DNA of 64,000 bases from Halichoerus grypus (lineage: Eukaryota > Chordata > Mammalia > Carnivora > Phocidae). Under the pieces are notes generated by a model. It saw only the letters and a program-made list of their open reading frames with translations. It did not search any database and was not told where the DNA came from. A program made the position numbers and the translations under genes. Location of the stretch: contig NC_135726.1 of assembly GCF_964656455.1 (NCBI RefSeq), positions 34,501,930-34,565,929 on the forward strand, read 5' to 3'. Of this stretch, positions 11,553 to 23,439 are shown piece by piece. How positions within the stretch are numbered: the stretch's first letter is position 1; every line of letters begins with the position of its first letter.

Positions 11553-12439
11553 TGGACTCATTTTTAAAGTCCAAATAAATATATTTTTAAAAGAACTTTT
11601 AGACTTTCAGTTTCTGATCTAGCATGTAGAGAGCTTGAATGTTGTTACTATGCTCCAATAACAAGTAAAAAGCTAAACAAACTGAAAAAGTAAGAACTCT
11701 TCTTAGATCTGTCAGAGACGTGAGGTCACATGGCAAACTGAAGTCTAGGGAGAGATAGACAGAGAATACAGAGAATCATAGCTTACTGGAGCAGAAAATT
11801 TCTTGGGAACCAGTACCCGGTTAGGAAAACCTAAACTGTAACTGACATATTGCTGGGGACTCAGTGTGGACAGGTCTTAAAAGCTCCTGGGAGACTCAGT
11901 CATGGGGGCCTCCACACTTTTGTGAATTTTACCTCTAGGAGCTCAACCAAGTTCTCACAATGAATATCAAAGAAAAATGTCCTTATGCTTTCAGCAGGGG
12001 AAGGAGAAAAAAAACATTCTGAAATATGCCAAAGCACTCTGTTCTTTTTAACAATACCTACCCTCAAAGAAACCCATTTTATCAAAGCCTAAACTATTGG
12101 GGTTTTATCAGAGCCTAACCAGGGGGAAAGGAAATCCTCAACTCCAGGCCACTCTAGTCATCTTGTCCCACCTAAGGAGGAAGAAGGGGACTGAGAAGCA
12201 TTTGTAAAGTTTCAAGTCCAGAGGAACAAACTCATCAAAAGACTGAAACCAGACCAGAAGAGTATAGAACACTTACTTCCTCTACCCCCACAATACTAAA
12301 GGCCTATTTATAATTGCTCCTTTTATCCAGCACATCGTGTCTGGCTATTGAGAAAAATTACAAGGCATCCTAAAAGGTAAAAGCACAGTTTGAAGGGACA
12401 GAGCAACCATCACAACCAGACTCAGGTATAGCAGGGATG

Positions 12440-13380
12440 TTGGAAACAGATCAGGATTTTAAACAAATATGACTAATATGCTAAGGGCTCTAATGGAAAA
12501 AATAGACAACATGCAAGAACTGATGGACAATATAAGCAGAGAGATGGAAATTCTAAGAAAGAATAAAAAAGAAATGCTAGAGATAAAAACACTGTAAAGA
12601 AATGAAACATGCTTTGATAGGCTTATTAGTAGACTGGACATAGAAGAGAAAAAAAAATCTCTGAGCTTGAGAATATGTCCATGGAAACTTCCAAAACTAA
12701 AAGCTAAGAAAAAAAAAAAAAAAACTGAAGAAAACAGAATAGAACATCCAAGAACCGTAGAAAAATTGCAAAAGGTGTTATCATATACATAATGGGAATG
12801 CCAGAATAGACGAAAGAGAAAAAGAAACAGAAGAAACATTTGAAATGACTGAAAATTTCCCCCAAATTAATGTCACACACAAAACCACAGAACTAGAAAG
12901 CTCAGAGAACACCAAGTAGGCTAAATGACCAAAAAAAAAAACACAAAAAAACACAAAAAAAACCCAAAAAAACAACTGAGCAAACAACAAAAACCCACTA
13001 TGCCTAGGCATATCATATTCAAACTGCAAAAAAAAAAAAAAAAAAAAAAAAAAATCAAAGATAAAGAAAAGAAAATTGAAAGAAGCCAGAGAAAAATTTT
13101 TAAAAACTTACCTAGAGAGGAGCAAAAATGAGAATTATGATTGACTTTTCTTCAGAAACCATACAAGCAAGAACAGAGTGGAGTGAAATATTTAAAGTGT
13201 TGAGAGAAAAATATTTACCGTGTGAGAGAAAACAACCACCAATCTAAAATTTTGTACCATGTGAAACTATCCCTCAAAAGTGAAGAAGAAATAATGACTT
13301 TATCAGACACAAAAATTGAGAGAATTTGTTGCCAGTAGACCTGCCTTATAAGAAATGTTATAAAAAGCTCTGTAGAAAGA
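12440..13380 (+). pseudogene. L1 ORF1 remnant
   Basis: Coiled-coil-like, Lys/Glu-rich reading with 'ALMEKIDNMQELMDN' and 'REMEILRKN' type text, then a degraded middle domain near 12780-12900 ('IMGMPE' is visible, from the conserved ORF1p motif). Several internal stops and A-run expansions disrupt the frame. The parent protein is an RNA-binding chaperone of the L1 ribonucleoprotein. This copy is dead. Confidence 0.7.
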
Positions 13381-16263
13381 AGAAAAATTATCTAAGTTAG
13401 AGATGCAGATATACATAAAGAAAGGAGGAGCATTGGAGAAGGAATAGTGAAGGTAAAGTAAAACTTTTTTCTTATTCTTAATTGATTTAATAGATAATGA
13501 AATAACAGTTTTTTCGAAATAACAGTTTTTTTCAAAATAACAGCAACAATGTACTTGTGTGTGTGTGTGTGCATGTGTGTGTGTAAGCATATATATGTTT
13601 AAGTGAAATGAATGACACAAGAGATGGGAGGGAGGAATTAGTATTATTTTGTTATTATAAGTACTTGCACTACCCCCATGAAGTGGCATAGTCTTATTTG
13701 AAAGTGGGCTTGGATTAGTTGCAAATATACATTGCAAAATCTAGGGAAGCCATTAAAAAGTAAAAAAAAAAAAAAAAAAAATAGAAGTGCATAACTAATA
13801 TGGTAAGAAAGAAGAAAAAAGTGAATCATAAAATTCTCAATTAAAACCACAAAAGGCAGAAGCAGTGGAAGACAAAAATAGGGATTGGGAATAAGGGCAA
13901 CAAAAAGAAAAGAGTAACAAATATGGTAGATATTAATCCAACTATATCAATTACCACATTAAATGTCAATGGTTTAAATACATCAATCAAAAGACAGAGA
14001 TTGTCAGAATGAACCAAAAAATGAGACCCAATTATATGTTGTCTATAAGAAACTCACTTTAAATATAAAGACACATGTAAATTAAAAGTAAATGGAGAAA
14101 GATATGCCATGCTAAAGCTAATCAAAAGAAGGCTGGAATAACTATATTAATTTCACACAGAGCAGACCTCATAATAAAAAAAGTTAACAGGCATAATGAG
14201 GGTCATTGCACAATAATAAAGGAGTCAATTCTCCAAGAAGACATAACAATTCTTAGTGTGTATGCATCTAACAACAGAGCACCAAAACGCATGAAGCAAA
14301 AACTGATAGAACTGCAAAAAGAAATAGATGAATCCATTATTAGAGGTGGAGACTTGAATACACCTCTATTAGAAATGGACAGATCCAGAAAGTAGAAAAT
14401 CAGTAAGGACCTAGTAGAACTCAATAACACCATCAATCAACCAGATATAATTGACATCTATAGACTACTTCATTCAACAAGAGCAGAATAGATATTCTTC
14501 TCAAGTTCAAATAGAACATTTACCAAACTAAACTACATTCTGGCCATAAAGAACAGCTTAGCAAGTTTAAAAGAATATAAATCATACCATGTCTGTCCTC
14601 AGGCCTCAACAGAATTAAACTAGAAATCAATAACAGAAAGATCCAGAAAAACAAAATGCACTTGCAGGTTAAGCAATACACTTCTAAATAACATATGTAT
14701 CAAAGAAAAAATTTTTAAAAATTAAATATATTTTGAATTACATGAAAATACAACTTATCAAATTCATGGAATGCAGCAAAAGCAGTGCTTGGAGGGAAAT
14801 TATAACATTGAATGCATATATAAGAAAAGAAGAAGGATCAAAAATCAATAATCTAAGTTTCTTCCTTAGGAAATTAGAAAAAGAAGAGCAAATTAAGTCC
14901 AAAGTAAGAAGAATAAAAGAAATAATAAAAATTACAGCAGAAATCAATGAAATTGAAAATAAGAAATCAATAGAGAAAATCAACAAAACTAAAGCTTATT
15001 TTTTAAAAATATGAGTAAAATCAATAAGACTTTATTTAGGTTAAATAAAAATAAGAAAAAGATACAAGCTACATATATCAGAAATGAAAGAGGAGACAGA
15101 TCCCCTGGACATTAAAAGGGTAATGAAGGAACAATTCTATGCCCACAAGTTTGATAACCTAGATGAAATGGACCAATTCCTTGAAAGACACAAACTTCCA
15201 AAACTCATATGAGAATAAATAGACAATCTGAATAAGCCTATATCTACTAAGGAAGTCAAATAAATAATTAATAACATTCTAACACAGAATGCACCAGGCT
15301 CAGATGAGTTCATTGGTGAATTCTACCAAACATTTAAGGAAGAAATTATACCAGTTCTCTACAATCTCTTCCAGAAGATAGAAGCTTAGGAAATACTCCC
15401 TAATTTATTCTATGAAGCCAATATCATCAGTCTAATACCAAAACCAGACAAAGACATTACAAGAAAAGAAAATTAGAAACCAATATCTCTCATGAACATA
15501 GATGCAAAAATCCTAGACAAAATATTAGCAAGTTGATCCAACAATTTTGAAAAGAATTACACACCACAACCAAGTGGGATTTATCCTGGGTATGAAAGCT
15601 GGTTCAACACTGGAAATCAATTAATGTAATTCATCATATCAACAGCCTAAAGAAAAAATAGCACATCATATTATATCATTATACCAACAGATGTATAGAA
15701 AGCATTTGACAAAATCCAATACCCATTCATGATTTAAAAAAAAAAAAACTCTTGGTAAATTAGGAATAGAGAGGAACTTCCTCAATTTGATAAAGAACAT
15801 CTATAAAAACCTACAGCTAACATTATATTTAATGGTGGGAAATAGAAGCTTTCCCACTAAAATCAAGAACAAGGCAAGGATATCCCATCTCACCACTTTT
15901 CTTCAACATCATATTGGAAGCCCTAGCTAATGCAATAAGACAAGAAAAAGAGATAAAATGTATGCTGATTAGGAAGAAAGAAATAAAATTCTTTGTTCAC
16001 AGAAGAGATGATAATCTATGTAGAAAAATCCAAAATAACTGACAAAAAAGAAATTCTCCCAGAACTAATAAGTGATTATAGCAAGGTTGCAAGATACAAA
16101 GTTAATATTGAAAAATTATTCAAATATTGAAAAATGTTGAAAGCCAAAGCCAATTACCCTCCTATGTACTAGTAATGAACAAGGCAAATTTGAAGTTAAA
16201 ACACATTACAATTGAGATACCACCTCACACCAGTCAGAATGGCTCAAATTAACAAGTCAGGAA

Positions 16264-16603
16264 ATGACAGATGTTGGCGGGGATGTGGAGAAAGGGGAAC
16301 CCTCCTACACTGTTGGGGGAATGCAAGCTGGTGCAGCCACTCTGGAAAACAGTATGGAGGTTCCTCAAAAAGTTGAAAATAGAGCTACTGTACGATCCAG
16401 CAATTGCACTACTGGGTATTTACCCCAAAGATACAAATGTAGGGATCCAAAGGGGTACGTGCACCCCGATGTTTATAGCAGCAATGTCCACCATAGCCAA
16501 ACTGTGGAAAGAGCCAAGATGTCCATCGACAGATGAATGGATAAAGAAGAGGTGGTGTATATATACAATGGAATATTATGCAGCCATCAAAAGGAATAAA
16601 TGA
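16264..16603 (+). pseudogene. L1 ORF2 C-terminal fragment
   Basis: An open reading segment carries the cysteine-containing C-terminal region ('[16 protein letters not shown]', '[11 protein letters not shown]'). Truncated at its 5' side by incomplete reverse transcription. It is the same reading as the C-termini of the two full-length L1s in this window. Confidence 0.85.
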
Positions 16604-17163
16604 AATCTTGCCATTTGTAACGCTGTGGATGGAACTGGAGGGTATTATGCTAAGTGAAATAAGTCAATCAGAGAAAGACATGTATCATATGACCTCACTG
16701 ATATGAGGAATTCTTAATCTCAGGAAACAAACTGAGAGTTGCTGGAATAGTGGGGGGTGGGAGGGATGGGCTGGCTGGGTGATAGATATTGGGGAGGGTA
16801 TGTGCTATGGTGAGCACTGTGAATTGTGCAAGACTGTTGAATCACAGACCTGTACCTCTGAAATAAATAATACATTGTATGTTAAAAAAAAAAAAAGAAG
16901 AAGAAGAAGAAGAAGATAGCAGGAAGGGAAGAATGAAGGGGGGAAATCAGAGGGGGAGACGAACCATGAGAGACTGTGGACTCTGAGAAACAAACTGAGG
17001 GTTCTAGAAGGGAGGGGGCTTAGCATGATGATGGGTATTAAAGAGGGCATGTACTGCATGGAGCACTGGGTGTTATACGCAAACAATGAATCATGGAACA
17101 CTACATCAAGAACTAATTATGTAATGTATGGTGATTAACATAACATAATAAAAAAAAGAAAAA

Positions 17164-17240
17164 ACCCTCCTCCCTCTCATGCTCTCTGTCTCTCATTCTC
17201 TCTCTCGCAAATAAATAAAATCTTAAAAAAAAAAAAATTT
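17164..17240 (+). repeat. Partial CAN SINE tail, duplicated
   Basis: The 3' end of a SINE (CT-rich section, AAATAAATAAAATCTT, 13 A, TTT) without its head. It matches the tail of the full SINE at 17366-17441 except for one A, with a spacing of 202 bp. This fits a tandem duplication, or two insertions of the same subfamily. Confidence 0.85.
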
Positions 17241-17243
17241 AAA

Positions 17244-17441
17244 GGGGCGCCTGGGTGGCTCAGTTGGTTAAGCGACTGCCTTCGGCTCAGGTCATGATCC
17301 TGGAGTCCCGGGATCGAGTCCCACGTCGGGCTTCCTGCTCAGCGGGGAGTCTGCTTCTCCCACTGACCCTCCTCCCTCTCATGCTCTCTGTCTCTCATTC
17401 TCTCTCTCGCAAATAAATAAAATCTTAAAAAAAAAAAATTT
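17244..17441 (+). mobile_element. CAN SINE (young subfamily)
   Basis: Full copy starting 'GGGGCGCCTGGGTGGCTC', with a B-box-like 'GGGATCGAGTCCCACG' and an A-tail at 17427-17438. The flanks both read A-run plus TTTAAA, which may be a TSD or a duplication boundary. Confidence 0.95.
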
Positions 17442-19429
17442 AAAAAAAAAAAAGAAGAAAAACACATTACAATTTAATACTCCCTCAAATAACATATTTA
17501 AAGATAAATCTAACAAAACACGAGCAAGATCTATACAAGGAAACTACAAACTGATAGAAATAAAAGAATTAAATAAATGGAGAGATATTTCATGTTCATG
17601 GATAAGAGATATTATCGAGGTGTCTGTTCTTCCCAACTTGATCTATAGAGTCAATACAATCCCAATCAAAACCCCACCATGTTTTTGGATATCAACAAAC
17701 CGATTCTAAAGTTTATGTGGAAAGGCAAAAACAAAACAGACTAGCCAACCCAATATTGAAGAACAAAGTCAGAGAACTGACACTACCTGACTTCAAGACT
17801 TACTGTATAATCAAGACCCATATAAATATAGTTAACTAGTCTTTGACAAAGGTATAAAGGCATTGGAGAAGAGATGGTCTTTTCAACAAATGGTGCTGGA
17901 ACAACTGGACCTTCACATGCAAAGAAATGAATCTAAACAGACTTTACATCCTTCACAAAAATTAACTCAAGATGGATCATAGACCTAAATGTAAAATTCA
18001 AAACTGTAAAACTCCTAGAGGATAACATCATTTTCTTTTAATCTAGATGACCTTGGGTTTGGCAGTGACTTTTTAGATACAACACCAAGGCACAATCTGT
18101 GAAAGAAATAAATAATAAGCTGGATTTCATTATAATTAAAAACTTCTGCTCTGCAAAAGACAATGTCAGGAGAATGAGAAGACAAGCCACAGACTAGAAG
18201 AAAATATTTGCGAAAGACCCATCTGGTAAAGATCTATTAACCAAAATATAAAGAGCTCTTCAAAATTCACTGATAAGAAAATGAACAACCCAATTAAAAA
18301 ATGGGCAACAGACCCAAAGAAACATCTCACCAAAGAAAATACACCAATGGCAGATAAGAATATGAAAAGATGCCCCACATCATATGTCATTAGGGAAATG
18401 CAAATTAAAACAATTAAATTCTACTATACACCTATTAGAATAGCCAAATCTAGAACACTGACAACTGGTGAGGCTGTAGAGCAACAGGAACTTTCATTCA
18501 CTGCGGGTGGAAATGTAAAATGGTACAGTCAGTTTGGAAGATATTTTGGAAGTCTCTTATACCACCAAACATATTCTTTCCATAGGATGCAGCAATCGAG
18601 CTCTTTGGTATTTACCTGAATGACTTGAAAATGTATATATACACAATAGCCTGCACATGGATATTTATAGCAGCTTTATTCATGATTGCCTAAATTTGGA
18701 AGCAACCAAGATGTCCTTCAGTAGGTGAATGGATAAATAAACTGTGGTACATTCAAACAATTGAATATTATTCAGTGCTAAAAAGAAACGATCTTATGAA
18801 GCCATGAAAAGATATTGAGGAAGCTTCAATTCATATTACTAAGTGAAAGGAGCCAATCTGAAAGGCAACATACTGTGTGATTCCAATTATATGGTATTCC
18901 GAAAAAGGCAAAACTATAGAGACAGTAAAAAAATCAATGATTGCCAGGGGTTAAGGGGGAGGGAGGGATGAGCAAGTCTAACACAAAGGATTTTTAGGGC
19001 AGCAAATTATTCTGGATGATACTATAGTAGTGAATACATGTCATTGTCAAAACCCATAGAATGTACAACACCAAGAATAAACCCTAGCATAAACTCTGAA
19101 ATTTAGGTGATAATGTGTCAATGTAGGTTCATTGATTATAACAAATATACCATTACATTAAAGGATTTTGATATTAGGGGAGGTTGTGTGTATGTGGGGG
19201 CAGGGTATATATGGGAAATCTGTGTACATTCCACTTAATTTTGCTGTGAGCCTAAAACTCCTCTTAAGAAAGTCTATTTAAAAAGACATTTTATTATATA
19301 TATTCTATAAATGAAAAATCAATATTAGCTATGAAAAGAAAATAACTCTAGCTTCCTTTCTTCCTTCCTTTCCTGAGAAATTCAGTCCAAAACCCATCAG
19401 GTGGTTCCAAGCAAAGTAAGTCTGTGTGT

Positions 19430-19910
19430 GTTGTGGAGCAGCCCAGTGTGAGGTGTTGCAAGCATCACAAGAAGATAACATCCTTGTAACATGGGATGGA
19501 ATGCCAGAGTCTGTGTATGGAGGTGGGGCAGTGGTAGTGATGACCCAAGGCAATGTGTTGAAGCCTGGGAAGAAGGAAGAATGTATCCATACATGGGAAA
19601 GAAGTCAGTAATGGCAGGGACCATAGGGTATTGGATGAAGAAGTTAACTGTGCAACCCAATGTGGAGTTTTAGAATTCTAGCTGGGTAAAGAGGGCAACT
19701 ATGGGGTAGAGCGTCAGGCCCAGGAAAGATGAGGAAGGAAATTGTGTTGAGGGGTGATGGCAGGAGCAACCAATGTGGGATGATGGAAACTGAGCAGGGT
19801 GAAAAGCACACTTGTAATGGAGATAGAAGAGGTATGAGTCAATGTGAGATGTCAAAACCCAAGTAGGGTGAAAGGGCATCTGTGCATGGGGCAGTCAGGA
19901 TGATTGGAGA
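19430..19910. repeat. Degenerate tandem repeat, unit about 70-110 bp
   Basis: A phrase of the type 'CCAATGTGRGATG...' followed by '...AGGGTGAAAAGGCAYCT' recurs near 19441, 19545, 19650, 19770 and 19838. The last two units align best ('CAATGTGGGATGATGGAAAC' and 'CAATGTGAGATGTCAAAACC'). Units are diverged and unequal. I do not recognise the family, and open frames through it (up to 87 codons) are chance. Confidence 0.45.
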
Positions 19911-20800
19911 CTGGTTATATAAAGGGGAGTTACTCCAAGAAGTAAATAGATTGATGCTAATGGGAGCCAGTTTTCTCACTGTTGGAGAAGGGAGTTATGA
20001 GTATAAAAGGGGAGAAAGTGGAATGAAACCTGAGGTTTTGGGTTGGATTTAATATGAACTTATGATAGGAATGAGATAGAGAGCTGGCAGTTACAAATAA
20101 AAAAGCAAACAAATAAATAAATAAACTGAGGGGCTTGGAAACAATGACATCCTGATAGCAATGAGCACACATAGCACACAGACCTTGGTTTCTAAATACC
20201 ATTCTCCACTAAAGTAACCAGAATTCCTTAGAGAAATGGCTGATTCTAGGGCTATGGCTGAAGATCCTGGAGAATCTTGTGGCAGGAAGCAAGGAAGTGC
20301 TTGGAGAATGACTGGACATGTCAAAAGGAGAAAGGACAGACTGGAAAGGCTCTTACTGACCAAACTTGGGACAATTTGAATATCAGAATAAATAATGATA
20401 GTAAGAGATTAGAGACAATAGAATAAGATAGGAATTTATGAGTACCTACAGACATAAATAAATATATGAGGAGAAAGAAAGCTTTTTCTCTCAGCAGAAA
20501 GGTTGATAGAAAAATAATAGAATGAGCAATTCACAGTTTGGTAACCATCAGAGTAATTAATTCATTCAAGAAACATCAATGGATGCTAAAAGTAGTCCTT
20601 AAAATTTAACAAGGAACAGGGTATTTACTTGGTATCAATGTGTCTCCCTATGAAATGTTTATAAATTACAAAAGAGAAAAGAACAGCTTTCTTTACAGTG
20701 GAGAAACCTGGCAGACATCACCTTAATCAAGTAATCAGAGTTAACATTAGCAGTAATGGGATAAATCAACACATGTGTCCTCTGAGAGGATGCAGAGAGG
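19911..20800. other. Low-copy or unrecognised repeat DNA
   Basis: No gene recognised. A short (AAAT)n at 20108-20123 is present. The text may be the internal part of the same old element as the flanking blocks, but I cannot name it. Confidence 0.35.
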
Positions 20801-21290
20801 AATGATACAACATCTCTGTGATATTTTGCCAAAGATGCATAATCTAGATCTAATCATGAAGAAATATCACACAAATGCAAATTGAAGGACACTCTACAAA
20901 ATAACTCGCCTGGGATTTTTAAAAGTGTTGAGATCATAAAAGTCAAGGAAGGACTGAGAAACTTTTCCAGATTGAAAAAAAAAACTAAGGAGAAATGACA
21001 ACTAAATACGGTGATCCTGGATTGGATTATTTTGCCGGAAAAGACATTCTTGGTGTCTTATGGCTTATATGGTAGTTACATATCAGTATTAACTTCCCAA
21101 TTTTGAGGGTTGTATTTGTGGTTATGAAGAGAATGTCCTTGTTTGTAGAATTTACAGTCAAATATTCAGGGGTGATGGGCATCATGTCAACAATTTACTC
21201 TCAAATAGTTTGGGAAAAATATTATATAAGTTTCTTAAACTTGTCTCTAAGTTTGAAGTTGTTCAAAATAAAGATTATCTTAGTTTTTAA
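20801..21290 (+). repeat. Ancient retroelement 3' end, family not identified
   Basis: The block carries 'GATCCTGGATTGGATTATTT', 'AAGAGAATGTCCTTGTTTGT', 'CAACAATTTACTCTCAAAT' and ends at 'CAAAATAAAGATTATC'. This is a recurrent mammalian repeat 3' end with an AATAAA signal. I recognise the text but not the family name. Confidence 0.45.
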
Positions 21291-21585
21291 AAGATGACTA
21301 TAATATTAATACAATGAAAACAAAATGTTGTTAAATAGCTACATTCGGTTGCCTGCTAAGGGCTGGGAGCCTGAAGTCTTCTAACTCTTTGAAATGGAGA
21401 AGAGTGAGAGAAATGAGAAAGGAAAATAACTTTCTCATGACAGGTTTGCCTGTTATATAATCCTCTGTGTTTTCCTGCCCTGTACCACTAGAAGTGTTTG
21501 GTCTACACTTCAGGAAACACTGGAATGCAATGACCCAAATATATACTTAATAAATGCTTATGCCTGAGTAGATGTATAAGGGTAA

Positions 21586-21763
21586 CCTTCTTCCTCTTCT
21601 TTTCTTCTTCTTCTTCTTCTTCTTCTTCTTCTTCTTCTTCTTCTTCTTCTTCTTCTTCTTCTTCTTCTTCTTCTTCTTTCTTTCTCTTCTTCCTCTTCCT
21701 CTTCTTCTTCTTCTTCTTCTTATTATTATTATTATTATCATAATCATTATTATTATTATTAAA
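21586..21763. repeat. 136-bp pure pyrimidine tract, mainly (TTC)n, then (TTA)n
   Basis: Positions 21586-21721 contain only C and T on the + strand, mostly TTC repeats, followed by (TTA)n to 21763 with one CATAATCAT interruption. The poly-Phe/Leu and poly-Lys frames across it are artefacts. Such mirror-symmetric tracts can form triplex DNA. Confidence 0.97.
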
Positions 21764-22350
21764 GAAGCACTATTGCTTCAAATTAGAGGACTTTGGGCCA
21801 AAAGAATATTGTTAATAGAAAGCCCCAAATTATCTCTAGACTTCACCCTATTTGTCTCAAATTCTTTCACACCCAACCAATGCGATGTTTAGTCTCCTCT
21901 TAATACTCAGTCTCTGAGCCCCAGAATGTCCATGTTTTCTGAGCCCCAGGGTCCAGTATTCAGCAGCCCATTGACATGTTCCCTTATACATCCTAACCGT
22001 GTCACAATGCTTAAATATTCAAAACTGAACATTTCCTTTCCTATTCCTCTCCCAAATCTCAGATCTATCCCCCTTCCCCTCATCTCTGCCTTAGTGAATA
22101 ACACCCTCATCCGCCAGTTTTTCAAACCAGAACGTGGGCATCATTCTTGACACCTCTCTACCTCCCTTTTCTCTACGCTGTAGACCCTCTCCATAACTAA
22201 GTCCTGTGAATCTACCCTAGACTATATCATAGGTGCACCCACATTTCCCCATATTCTCTGCCTCCGTTCCAACCCAAGATCCTGATTCGCCATTTCACTT
22301 CTACTCCTGTCCTCTCCAGTTCATTCTCCAAACTGCAGCCAGAGTGAGTT

Positions 22351-22391
22351 GTGTTTTTTTTTTAATGTATGATAGTCTTTATTTACAACTT
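22351..22391 (-). mobile_element. 41-bp micro-insert resembling a polyadenylated RNA 3' end
   Basis: On the minus strand this reads about 10 nt, AATAAA, 14 nt, then an A-run. It is bracketed by CAGAGTGAGTT at 22340-22350 and 22392-22402. The structure fits a severely 5'-truncated L1-mediated retrocopy of an unknown transcript. The parent gene cannot be named from so few bases. Confidence 0.5.
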
Positions 22392-22405
22392 CAGAGTGAG
22401 TTTTT

Positions 22406-22611
22406 TTATTTTTTATTTTTTTTTTATTTTTTTTTTAAAGATTTTATTTATTTACTTGAGAGCAAGAGTCAGAGCCAGAGAGCACAGAGGGAGAGGGAGA
22501 AGCAGACTACCCCTGATCAGGGAGCCCGACGTGGGACTCCATCCCAGGACCCTGAGATCATGACCAGAGCCAAAGGCAGATGCTTAACCAACTGAGCCAC
22601 CCAGGTGCCCC
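22406..22611 (-). mobile_element. CAN SINE
   Basis: Reverse copy with a T-rich tail at the left and the head 'GAGCCACCCAGGTGCCCC' at the right. TSD CAGAGTGAGTTTTT lies at 22392-22405 and 22612-22625. It used the same target site as the adjacent micro-insert. Confidence 0.95.
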
Positions 22612-22898
22612 CAGAGTGAGTTTTTGTAAAGATAAATCTGATCTCATAATTCTTTTCCATAAAATCTTTCAAAGCTGCACTAATGTAATAGCCACTAGCC
22701 ACATGTGGCTATTAAATTTAAATTAATTAAAAGTAATAAAAGTAAACATTCAATGCAGTAAATGATCTATTTTGCACAAACCACATTTTGAGCGCTCAAT
22801 ACCCACATGCGGCTAGTGACTGCCATATTGAATAGCATAGATTATAGAACATAGGAACATTCAACTGGATACTGCTGCTTCAAAAGTTTCTCATTGCT

Positions 22899-23091
22899 GG
22901 GCGCCTGGGTGGCTCAGTCCTTAAGCGACTGCCTTCAGCTCAGGTCATGGTCCCAGGGTCCTGGGATTGAGCCCCGCATCGGGCTCCCTGCTCAGCAGGA
23001 AGCCTGCTTCTCCCTCTCCCACTCACCCTGATTGTGTTCCCTCTCCTGCTGTGTCTCTCTCTGTCAAATAAATAAAATCTTAAAAAAAAAG
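22899..23091 (+). mobile_element. CAN SINE
   Basis: Starts 'GGGCGCCTGGGTGGCTCAGT', ends in an A-rich tail with a single G. TSD AAAGTTTCYCATTGCT (one mismatch) lies at 22883-22898 and 23092-23107, inside the L2. Confidence 0.96.
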
Positions 23092-23439
23092 AAAGTTTCC
23101 CATTGCTTTTGAATAAAATTCAAACCTTCGTGGAGGCCTACAAGGCCCCTCTTGACTGGATTTTAGCACCCTTTCCAACCTTTTCACATGCTTCTCTTCC
23201 CACCAACCACCCTACTCAAGCCACATGGGCCTTCTCATTTCCTCAAATGGACCAAGCCATCTGGTCCTCAGGGCTTTATTTATGGTGTTCCCTTGCCTGG
23301 AACATTCTTTCATTCTCTGTCTTACTAACTTCTACTCATCCTTGAGATTTTCTTAACTCTCCAACCTAAATAATTAACCATTATTATACAATCTTTCTCA
23401 CCCTTCTTTTTAAAAAATTACTTATTCTTTATTAGATTT

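Larger units (their letters stand above)
16214..17458 (+). mobile_element. Young L1 3' end plus SINE sequence, one TSD-bounded insertion
   Basis: A 16-bp TSD, AAAACACATTACAATT, lies at 16198-16213 and 17459-17474, and the empty site reads TT|AAAA, the L1 endonuclease consensus. Inside are the last part of ORF2 and a bipartite 3'UTR (16214 to about 17155, + strand, 5' truncated), then a SINE tail, a full SINE and an A-rich end. The L1 shares its 3'UTR layout, including an (AAG)n block at 16896-16916, with the L1 at 25 kb. Confidence 0.88.
13940..18870 (+). pseudogene. L1 ORF2 remnant (endonuclease-reverse transcriptase)
   Basis: The endonuclease start is readable at 13945 ('ITTLNVNGLN'), the middle at 14733-15014 is an open stretch with 'EIIKITAEINEIENKKS', and the C-terminal part at 18281-18500 is open ('MNNPIKKWATDPKKHL'). 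Many stops and frameshifts separate these segments, and a 1.25 kb insertion splits it at 16214. The parent protein nicks target DNA and copies L1 RNA. No activity is possible here. Confidence 0.75.
11600..19290 (+). mobile_element. Old near-full-length L1 (decayed, L1MA-like)
   Basis: A degenerate L1 running 5' to 3' on the + strand: presumed 5'UTR at about 11600-12440, ORF1 remnant at 12440-13380, ORF2 remnant from about 13940 to 18870, and a 3'UTR ending near 'AAAGTCTATTTAAAAAGAC' at 19290. Stops and frameshifts are frequent throughout. It contains poly(A) tracts at 12709-12724 and 13030-13053, and is interrupted at 16214-17458 by a younger insertion. Exact ends are approximate because I could not identify its TSD. 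Confidence 0.8.
21840..23420 (+). repeat. L2 LINE 3' region, interrupted three times
   Basis: Long but diverged L2 text: 'ATCATTCTTGACACCTCTC', 'AACTAAGTCCTGTGAATC', 'CTCCAAACTGCAGCCAGAGT', resuming as 'GATAAATCTGATCTC', then 'AAGTTTCCCATTGCTTTTG', 'GGCCTACAAGGCCCCTC' and 'GGAACATTCTTTC'. It is broken by a 41-bp micro-insert and a SINE at 22351-22611 and by a SINE at 22899. Confidence 0.75.

Noticed and set aside
17244..17441. tRNA gene (A- and B-box-like sequences)
   Set aside because: These are the tRNA-derived head of a CAN SINE, followed by its CT-rich body and A-tail; the same holds for all SINE copies.
19430..19910. CRISPR-like array
   Set aside because: Units are diverged, unequal and lack constant short repeats with unique spacers; the genome is mammalian.
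21572..21892. 106-codon frame rich in Phe, Leu and Ile (and a poly-Lys frame on the other strand)
   Set aside because: It is the translation of a (TTC)n/(TTA)n microsatellite.
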